Shown here piece by piece: positions 58,141 to 64,000 of a DNA stretch of 64,000 nt. How positions within the stretch are numbered: position 1 is the first letter of the stretch; every line of letters begins with the position of its first letter. The DNA is from Streptomyces sp. Root431 (GTDB lineage Bacteria; Actinomycetota; Actinomycetes; Streptomycetales; Streptomycetaceae). Made by a program: the position numbers and the translations under genes. The stretch lies in NCBI RefSeq assembly GCF_001426585.1, contig NZ_LMEI01000001.1, positions 944 to 64,943 on the forward strand, written 5' to 3'. The notes beneath the pieces are model-generated. The model had not been told where the DNA came from. It ran no database searches and saw only the letters and a list, made by a program, of their open reading frames with translations.

Positions 58141-59354
58141 CGGCCGCTCCCCCGCAGGACGACCGCGCTGTTGAAGCCGCCGTGGCCGCGGGCGACGACC
58201 AGGGCCGTGCGGAGCCGGGCCTCGCGGGCGGGGCCGGTGACCAGGTCGAGGCCGTACGAGGCGTCGGGGGCGTCGACGTACGGGGTCGGCGGGATCACGC
58301 CGTCGCGCAGGGCGAGCAGCGCGGTCGCCGTGTCGAGGGAGCCGCCGCCGGCGAAGAGCCGGCCGGTGCCGGCCTTCGGCGCGGTGACGGGCACGCCGCG
58401 CGCGCCGAAGACCGCGACGAGCGCCTCGGCCTCGGCCCGGTCCCGCTCGGGCACGCCGGACGCGTCGGCGAACACGACGTCCACGTCGGCGGGGGCGGCC
58501 CCGGCCTCCGAGAGGGCCGCGCGGATCGCCCGCTCCAGGCCGGGCGGCCGTCCGGAGCCGGGCTTCGGGTCGAGGGTGGCCGCGTATCCGGCGATCTCCC
58601 CGTACACCTGGTGAGCGCCGCGGGCGCGGGCCGCCTCGGCCTCCTCGACGACGAGGAGCGCCCCGCCCTCGCCGGGCACGTAGCCGGACGCCTCGGCGGA
58701 GAACGGCAGGTAGGCGCGCTCGGGGTCGTCGACGCGGCTCAGCTCGCCGGTGGCGATCTGGGCGACCCAGCCCCACGGGCAGAGCGCGCCGTCGACGCCG
58801 CCGGAGACGACGAGGCCGGTGCCGCGGCGCAGCTGGCGCCGGGCGTGACCGAGCGCGTCGATGCCGCTCGCCTGGTCGGTGACGAGGACGCCGCTGGGGC
58901 CGCGCAGCCCGTGCCGGATGGATATCTGGCCGGTGTTGACGGCGTAGAACCAGGCGAAGGACTGGTAGGCGGAGACGTACTCCTTGCCCTTGCTCCACAG
59001 GTTCTGGAGCTCGCGGTGGCCGAACTCGACGCCGCCGCCGGAGGCGCCGGTGATGACGCCCATGCCGTACTCGTCGAGTGCGGCGGTGTCGACGGCCGCG
59101 TCGGCGAGGGCCTCGTCGGCGGCCTTCAGGGCGAGCTGCGTCATGTGGTCGGTCTGCGGGATCAGCCTGCTGGGCAGGTGCTCGGCGGCGTCGAAGCCGT
59201 CGACCTCGCCCGCGATCCGGGTGGGGTACTGCGTGGCGTCGAAGCGGGTGAGGGGCCCGAGGCCGCCCTTCCCGTCGAGTGCGGCCTTCCAATAGGCCTC
59301 GACGCCCAGGCCGTTGGGCGCGGTGACGCCGATGCCGGTCACTACCGCGGTCAC
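58137..59354 (-). CDS. Type II PKS chain length factor (KS beta)
   Basis: This 405-residue KS beta subunit lacks the nucleophile: the site reads VTDQASGIDALG, with Gln161 for Cys, as in known chain length factors. It forms a heterodimer with KS alpha and helps set chain length by the depth of the dimer-interface tunnel. GTG at 59354 overlaps the KS alpha stop by 4 bases (GTGA), giving equal translation. Chain length cannot be predicted by eye. Confidence 0.95.
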   Translation of the reverse strand: MTAVVTGIGVTAPNGLGVEAYWKAALDGKGGLGPLTRFDATQYPTRIAGEVDGFDAAEHLPSRLIPQTDHMTQLALKAADEALADAAVDTAALDEYGMGVITGASGGGVEFGHRELQNLWSKGKEYVSAYQSFAWFYAVNTGQISIRHGLRGPSGVLVTDQASGIDALGHARRQLRRGTGLVVSGGVDGALCPWGWVAQIATGELSRVDDPERAYLPFSAEASGYVPGEGGALLVVEEAEAARARGAHQVYGEIAGYAATLDPKPGSGRPPGLERAIRAALSEAGAAPADVDVVFADASGVPERDRAEAEALVAVFGARGVPVTAPKAGTGRLFAGGGSLDTATALLALRDGVIPPTPYVDAPDASYGLDLVTGPAREARLRTALVVARGHGGFNSAVVLRGSGR

Positions 59355-60619
59355 GGGTTCCTCCTGTCGGGGGCGGCGAGGACCATCGCGGTCTGGAAGC
59401 CGCCGAAGCCGCTGCCGACGCTCAGGACGACGTCGGTGCGGTGGTCGCGCGCGGTCAGCGGCACGTAGTCCAGGTCGCAGTCGGGGTCGGGGTTGTGGAG
59501 GTTGGCGGTGGGCGGGACCACGTTGTGCTCGATGGCGAGCGCGCAGGCCGCGATCTCCAGGGCGCCGATGGCGCCGAGCGAGTGCCCGATCATCGACTTG
59601 ATGGAGCTGACGGGCACGTCGTAGGCGTGGGCGCCGAGGCTCCGCTTGAAGGCGGCGGTCTCGTGGCGGTCGTTCATCTTGGTGCTGGAGCCGTGCGCGT
59701 TGACGTAGTCGACGGCGTCCGGGGAGATCCGGGCCTCGCCGAGGGCACGGTCGATGGCCTCGGCCATCTCCCGTCCGTCGGGCTTGAGTCCGGTCATGTG
59801 GTACGCGTTGCAGCGCGAGGCGTAGCCGGCGATCTCGGCGTAGATGTGGGCGTTCCTGCGCCGGGCGCTCTCCAGCTCCTCCAGGACGAGGACGGCGGCG
59901 CCCTCGCCGAGGACGAGGCCGTTGCGGGTGAGGTCGAAGGGCCGGGAGGCCGCGTTCGGCTCGTCGTTGCGCGGGGTGGTGGCGTGGATGGCGTCGAAGC
60001 AGGCGGAGGTGATCGGGGAGATCGGGGCCTCCGTCGCTCCGGCGATCATCACGTCGGCGCTGCCCTCGCGGATGAGTTCGGCGGCGTGGCCGAGCGCGTC
60101 GAGGCCGGAGGTGCAGCCGGTGGAGACGACGGCGGAGGGGCCCTCCGCGCCGGCCTGCCAGGCGAGTTCGGCCACCATGGAGCTGGGCACGAAGTGGCGG
60201 TAGAGGTCGGCGACCGCGTACTCGTGGTCGACCTCCCACTTGCGTCCGCCGTCGCTGACGACGACGTACTCGCGCTCCAGGCTGGTGGTGCAGCCGACCG
60301 CGTTGCCCAGCGTGGAGCCGATGCGGCCGGGGTCGTGGGCGGAGAGGTCGAGGCCGCTGTCGGCGAGGGCCTCCCGCGCGCTGACGACGGCGAACTGGGC
60401 GGCCCGGTCGAGGCGCCGGATCTCCTGGGGGCTGAGCCCGGCGGCCCGCGGGTCGAAGTCGACCTCGGCGGCGAGCCGGGAGCGGAACGGCGAGGCGTCG
60501 AAGTGGGTGATGGTCCGGGTGGCGGAGCGGCCCGCGGTCAGCAGCTCCCAGTAGGCCTTGACGCCCACGCCGCCCGGGGCGACGGCCCCGATGCCGGTGA
60601 TGACGACTCTGCGGGTCAC
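59351..60619 (-). CDS. Type II PKS ketosynthase alpha
   Basis: This 422-residue KS alpha has the nucleophile motif VVSTGCTSGLDALGHA with Cys169 at the conventional position, NAHGSSTKMND and MIGHSLGAIGALE for the two His positions. It catalyses all decarboxylative condensations with the CLF. It starts with GTG at 60619, overlapping the stop of a 24-codon mini-ORF by 4 bases. The gene order KSIII, mini-ORF, KS alpha, CLF, transacylase, KR resembles anthracycline-like loci that use a non-acetate starter. Confidence 0.96.
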   Translation of the reverse strand: MTRRVVITGIGAVAPGGVGVKAYWELLTAGRSATRTITHFDASPFRSRLAAEVDFDPRAAGLSPQEIRRLDRAAQFAVVSAREALADSGLDLSAHDPGRIGSTLGNAVGCTTSLEREYVVVSDGGRKWEVDHEYAVADLYRHFVPSSMVAELAWQAGAEGPSAVVSTGCTSGLDALGHAAELIREGSADVMIAGATEAPISPITSACFDAIHATTPRNDEPNAASRPFDLTRNGLVLGEGAAVLVLEELESARRRNAHIYAEIAGYASRCNAYHMTGLKPDGREMAEAIDRALGEARISPDAVDYVNAHGSSTKMNDRHETAAFKRSLGAHAYDVPVSSIKSMIGHSLGAIGALEIAACALAIEHNVVPPTANLHNPDPDCDLDYVPLTARDHRTDVVLSVGSGFGGFQTAMVLAAPDRRNP

Positions 60620-60690
60620 CGGCGCACCCCCGCTCGGCTGCGGAGCGCCTCGGCGGCGGCTCCTCGTCCGACGTGTACGACTCGGGTCAC
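60616..60690 (-). CDS. 24-codon mini-ORF between KSIII-3 and KS alpha
   Basis: A GTG-started frame of 24 codons fills the space between the KSIII-3 stop and the KS alpha start. Its GTG overlaps the KSIII-3 TGA (GTGA, 60687-60690) and its own TGA overlaps the KS alpha GTG (GTGA, 60616-60619). The peptide is basic (six Arg) and begins MTRVVHVGRG, faintly like the KS alpha N terminus MTRRVVITGIG. It may serve only to carry ribosomes from one gene to the next, or be a remnant. No independent ribosome site is evident. Confidence 0.5.
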   Translation of the reverse strand: MTRVVHVGRGAAAEALRSRAGVRR

Positions 60691-61793
60691 GACTGTGGTC
60701 CTTCCACGTGGGTGGATATGAGCGGGGCGGCGGGTACGGGCGAGGTGGCGGGGACGTCCGCCGGCGGCACCGGCGGGGTGTCGAGGACGCGGACGACGGC
60801 GCAGGACCAGGTGAATCCGGCCCCGATGCCGGCGAGCAGGCAGAGCTCGCCGGGCCGGAGTCCGCCGGTGGCGGCGAGGTGCGCGAGGGCCGCGAACTGG
60901 TCGGCGGCGCCGAGGTGGCCCACGGTGCGGCCCCAGTCGAAGACGGTGCGCTCCTCGGGGATGCCGAAGGGCTGGAAGAAGGCGGCGTCGAGGCGGCGCC
61001 AGCCCAGGTTCGGCAGGACGAAGCGGTCGATCCGGTCCAGGGTCACGTCGGCCTCGGCGAGCGCCTGCTTGAGGGCGGCGCGCTGTCCTGCGGCGACGCG
61101 GGCGACGGTGAACGACATGCCCGCCGCGCCGACGTAGGCCCGCTTGTGGCGTTCCATGTCGACGACGGGGTGCAGGGCGAACGGCGCCGCGCCGAAGGGG
61201 TCGTCCCCTCGGTGCATGCCTTCGAGTTCGGGGTCGGCGACGGTGGCGAGGCTGAGCAGCCGGGCGAACCCGGCGCGCCGGGAGAGCACGAGCGCGGCCC
61301 CGGCGTCGCCGTAGAGGGTGCCCGGGTCGGAGCGCCACCGGTCGAAGGCCGGTTCGCAGAACCGGTCTCCGGCCGTGAGCAGCGCCGCCGACCTTCCGTC
61401 GCCGCCGAGGAGGTATCCGGCGGCGAGGTCGAGGGCGGCCATGCCGCCGTTAGACATCTGCCGCACTTCCAGGGCGGGGCCTTCGCCGCAGGGGACCTCG
61501 CGCTGGATGTACGAGGCGGGCGGCCACAGGTCGTGGCCCTGGTAGTGCACGGTGGCGTGCAGCAGCAGGTCGATGTCCGCGGGGCCGAGCCCGGCGTGGG
61601 CCATGGCCCTGCGGCCGGCCGTGACGGCGAGCACCGGGCCGGGCTCGGACGCGGACACCGCGACGCTGTCCATCCGCATCTGCCGGGCGGTGCGCTCGTC
61701 GATCCGCCCTTCGGCGACGGCGTCGCGCACCCGGCGGGTTGCCGGGACGCTGCTGCCGACCCCGGCGATGAAGATGTCGCGTTCGTACCTCAA
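60687..61793 (-). CDS. KSIII-like starter-unit acyltransferase with Ser nucleophile (KSIII-3)
   Basis: This 368-residue KSIII-fold protein has Ser114 at the nucleophile position (LEVRQMSNGGMAALD), the same replacement as KSIII-1. The usual His region reads FVLPNLG, so the His is absent there, while GHLGAADQ is present. DpsC-like proteins of daunorubicin-type clusters have Ser and choose a propionyl starter. Together with the adjacent transacylase this suggests a non-acetate starter for the type II PKS. I chose TTG at 61793 because GGAGGG lies 7-8 bases upstream. A Pro-rich tail of about 30 residues ends the protein. Confidence 0.87.
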   Translation of the reverse strand: MRYERDIFIAGVGSSVPATRRVRDAVAEGRIDERTARQMRMDSVAVSASEPGPVLAVTAGRRAMAHAGLGPADIDLLLHATVHYQGHDLWPPASYIQREVPCGEGPALEVRQMSNGGMAALDLAAGYLLGGDGRSAALLTAGDRFCEPAFDRWRSDPGTLYGDAGAALVLSRRAGFARLLSLATVADPELEGMHRGDDPFGAAPFALHPVVDMERHKRAYVGAAGMSFTVARVAAGQRAALKQALAEADVTLDRIDRFVLPNLGWRRLDAAFFQPFGIPEERTVFDWGRTVGHLGAADQFAALAHLAATGGLRPGELCLLAGIGAGFTWSCAVVRVLDTPPVPPADVPATSPVPAAPLISTHVEGPQS

Positions 61794-61840
61794 CTGGGTC
61801 CCTCCACAGGGATGCTCGGGCTGTGTACGGGGGCGGTCGG

Positions 61841-63328
61841 TCAGCCCCGCGCGCCCACCGGCTCCTTGACGGGGCTCTCCGTACCGGCGGCCGGGGTCTT
61901 GGCCTCGGTCACGCCACCGGGGGTCGCGGTCTCCTTGCGTCCGTCGAGCCACAGCGACCAGACGGCCGCGGCGGCGACGGCGGCGGCGCCGATCCAGAGG
62001 GCGGTGACCATGCCGTCCACGAAGGTGTGGGCGTCGGTGTAGCCGCCGTAGGAGGCGAAGACCGCGGCGAGCGCGGCCACTCCGAAGACGCCGCCGAGCT
62101 CCCGGATGGTGTTGTTGACGCCGGAGGCGATGCCCTCCTCCTCGCGGCGTACCGCGCCGAGCGCCAGGTTGGCGGCGGGCCCGAAGTACAGCCCCATGCC
62201 GAGGCCGTTGAGGACGAAGGCGGGGAGCAGGGTGAGGAAGCCGGAGGTCTCGGTGACGGTGGCGGCGATGAGCGCGAGGCCCGCGGCCTGGAGCACCATG
62301 CCGGCGATCACGATCGGCCGGCCGCCGATCTTGTCGGAGAGGACGCCGCCGATGGGCGCGGCGATGAGGGTCATGCCGGTCCAGGCGAGGAGCCGGACGC
62401 CGGCGCCGAGCGGCGAGGCGCCCTGCACGGTCTGCACGTACTGGGTGACCAGGAAGATCGAGCCGAACATCCCGAAGTACATGAGGAGCGAGACGCCGTT
62501 GATGGCGTTGAAGCCGCGGTTGCGGAAGAGCGAGAGCGGCATCATCGGGTGCGGGGTCCGGCTCTCCCACACGAGGAAGACCACGAGGGAGATAACACCG
62601 ACGGCGAAGCTCCCGAGGACCCGGAGGCTGGTCCAGCCGGCGGCGTTGCCCTCGACGAGACCGAAGACGAGACCGAGGATGCCGACGCTGGCGAGGACGG
62701 TGCCGGCCAGGTCGAGCGGCTTGCGCTCGCCGTGGCTCTCGGCGAGCCAGCTGGGCGCGAGGGCCAGCAGGGCGATGCCGATCGGCACGTTGATCCAGAA
62801 AATCCACTGCCACGACAGGTAGTTGATGACCACGCCGCCGACGACCGGGCCGAGCGCGACCGCGAGTCCGCCGACCGCGCCCCAGATGCCGAGCGCGGCT
62901 CCGCGCTTCTCCGGCGGGTACGCGGCGGAGAGCAGCGTCAGCGTGAGCGGCAGGACGATCGCGGCGCCGATGCCCTGCACTCCGCGACCGGCGATGAGCA
63001 GCCCCATGCCGGGGGCGAGCGCGGACATCACGGAGCCGGCGGTGAAGACGGCGATGCCGAGGGTGAAGAGCCGCTTGCGTCCGAACCGGTCGGCGACGAC
63101 CGCGGCGGACAGCAGGAGGACGGCGAAGACCAGGGTGAACGAGTTGACCGTCCACTCCAGGGCACTGAGGCTGGCGTTCAGGCTGTCCCGGAGCTCGGGG
63201 AGCGCGGTGGTGACGACCAGGTTGTCCAGGGACACCATGAACACGGCCACCGCGGCGACGGCGGCGGTCCGTCCCGGATGGCCGTGTGTCACCCCGGAAC
63301 CTGTGGGCGGTACGTCGATGGAGGCCAT
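61841..63328 (-). CDS. MFS drug/proton antiporter 2 (14-TM DHA2 type)
   Basis: This 495-residue membrane protein has about 14 hydrophobic segments, with SLDNLVVTTALPELRDSL at TM1, the motif-A loop ADRFGRKRLF and motif C RGVQGIGAAIVLPLTLTLL. It belongs to the EmrB/QacA type and probably exports the aromatic product. The ATG at 63328 follows AAGGAGAGG. It is the first gene of the leftward type II set, 47 bases before KSIII-3, and a paralogue of the exporter at 4694. Confidence 0.9.
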   Translation of the reverse strand: MASIDVPPTGSGVTHGHPGRTAAVAAVAVFMVSLDNLVVTTALPELRDSLNASLSALEWTVNSFTLVFAVLLLSAAVVADRFGRKRLFTLGIAVFTAGSVMSALAPGMGLLIAGRGVQGIGAAIVLPLTLTLLSAAYPPEKRGAALGIWGAVGGLAVALGPVVGGVVINYLSWQWIFWINVPIGIALLALAPSWLAESHGERKPLDLAGTVLASVGILGLVFGLVEGNAAGWTSLRVLGSFAVGVISLVVFLVWESRTPHPMMPLSLFRNRGFNAINGVSLLMYFGMFGSIFLVTQYVQTVQGASPLGAGVRLLAWTGMTLIAAPIGGVLSDKIGGRPIVIAGMVLQAAGLALIAATVTETSGFLTLLPAFVLNGLGMGLYFGPAANLALGAVRREEEGIASGVNNTIRELGGVFGVAALAAVFASYGGYTDAHTFVDGMVTALWIGAAAVAAAAVWSLWLDGRKETATPGGVTEAKTPAAGTESPVKEPVGARG

Positions 63329-63547
63329 CGTGGGAACCCTCTCCTTCTTCACAACGTCGACTGCTGCCGTGAAGAAGGTCACCCCGGGCGATAGCGCACG
63401 GCTGGAGCACTTCTGAAGCGGCCCGGAGGCCGGATCCACCGGGAAACCCGGGATGCCACCTCACATTCTCGGTGGCTGCGTCGTCGGACTGTCGGGACGT
63501 CGGGCAAAGGGCGCGGGGAACCACTGTCGGGAAGCTGAGGAATCAAC
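63329..63547. promoter_or_regulatory. Divergent region: MFS-2 / MMPL transporter
   Basis: This 219-base region should contain the promoter of the whole leftward type II operon and that of the rightward MMPL gene. It is less GC-rich towards 63460-63547. I see no clear operator; a repressor binding site for an exporter regulator would be expected here if the system is product-induced. Confidence 0.35.
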
Positions 63548-64000
63548 ATGTTGCGAAGAATGGCTTCGTTGCCCGGTGGAAGAGTGGGGAAGTGGGTCGT
63601 CCTCGCGCTCTGGGCGGTGCTGCTGGTCCCGGTCCTGATGCTGGCCGGCCAGCTCGGTGACGTGGAGGAGAACGACAACTCGGCCTGGCTGCCCGGGAAC
63701 GCGGAGTCGACGAAGGTCGTCGCCCGGGCGGAGAATTTCCAGCGCGCCGACACCGTGCCCGCGCTGGTGATCTACGACCGGCCGGAGGGCATCACCCCCG
63801 CCGACCTGGCCGAGGCCCGGGCCGACGCGGAAGCCTTCAAGGGCATAGAGAACGTCGTGGGGCAGCCGCAGGGCCCCGTGCCGTCCCAGGACGGCAAGGC
63901 GATCCAGACCGTGGTCCAGGTCCAGAAGGACAAGACGGGCTGGGAGGGGATCGGCAAGACCGTCGACGCGCTGATCGAGGTAGGTGAGGAGAACGCCGGG
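63548..64000 (+). CDS. MMPL/RND-family transporter, N-terminal part
   Basis: The first 151 codons of a larger gene that leaves the window. The start MLRRMASLPGGRVGKWVVLALWAVLLVPVLMLAG is the first TM helix of MMPL proteins, followed by the extracellular segment NDNSAWLPGNAESTKVV and VPALVIYDRPEGITPADL, typical of actinobacterial MMPL transporters that export lipids or metabolites. TGAGGA lies 8 bases before the ATG. It is divergent from the exporter MFS-2. The rest of the protein (expected about 700 residues) cannot be judged. Confidence 0.88.
   Translation, partial: MLRRMASLPGGRVGKWVVLALWAVLLVPVLMLAGQLGDVEENDNSAWLPGNAESTKVVARAENFQRADTVPALVIYDRPEGITPADLAEARADAEAFKGIENVVGQPQGPVPSQDGKAIQTVVQVQKDKTGWEGIGKTVDALIEVGEENAG

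Overview
The window is very high in G+C. It has GTG and TTG starts, codons ending in G or C, two SARP-type activators and chains of overlapping genes, all typical of Streptomyces or a close relative. Almost all of it is polyketide biosynthesis. I could not match it to one known product, so functions come from motifs and gene order, not database searches.

Left part (1-8380, minus strand): the first codons of an acyl-CoA mutase large subunit, a three-gene 2-oxoacid dehydrogenase set (E2, E1 beta, E1 alpha), a reduced ATP-grasp-like protein, a drug/proton antiporter, and an ACP with an FkbH-type protein. A control region (8381-8676) separates these from a SARP gene and a small membrane protein on the plus strand. 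From 35164 down to 9903 runs a tightly packed minus-strand operon of about 25 kb. It encodes a type II-like ACP, a KSIII, a second FkbH with its ACP, a free-standing E2-type acyltransferase, an FAD monooxygenase, three modular type I PKS proteins (one complete reducing module, one AT-less module plus one KS-AT-DH-KR-ACP module, and one AT-less KS-ACP module), a type II thioesterase and a KSIII with Ser in place of the nucleophilic Cys. The FkbH/ACP/KSIII/E2-like set is the known signature of tetronate (glyceryl-derived) chemistry. Just upstream are a phosphopantetheinyl transferase and a large acyl-CoA dehydrogenase-like protein, then an alpha/beta hydrolase with Asp at the nucleophile elbow.

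Middle (39227-47159): regulation and a RiPP-like island. A sensor kinase (minus) and a NarL-type response regulator (plus) flank a 105-residue candidate precursor and a fused azoline-forming cyclodehydratase (RRE, E1-like and YcaO domains). The cyclodehydratase carries the only TTA (bldA) codon I noticed. A second SARP, a short glycosyltransferase-like protein and an acyl-CoA carboxylase epsilon subunit follow.

Right part (47160-63328): a type II PKS locus with KS alpha, chain length factor, ACP, malonyl-CoA:ACP transacylase, a second Ser-type KSIII, C-9-type ketoreductase, two-domain aromatase/cyclase, metal-type cyclase, two SnoaL-like proteins, acyl-CoA ligase, metallo-beta-lactamase-fold hydrolase and exporter. 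A partial MMPL transporter starts at the right edge. The acyl-CoA dehydrogenase, phosphopantetheinyl transferase and ACP trio seen beside the type I operon recurs here in the same order and orientation.

Working model (inference): the type I system builds a reduced acyl chain and the type II system an aromatic polyketide. The two Ser-type KSIII proteins, the two matching ACP cassettes and the single free-standing transacylase are the likely points of contact. The window could equally be two or three adjoining clusters.
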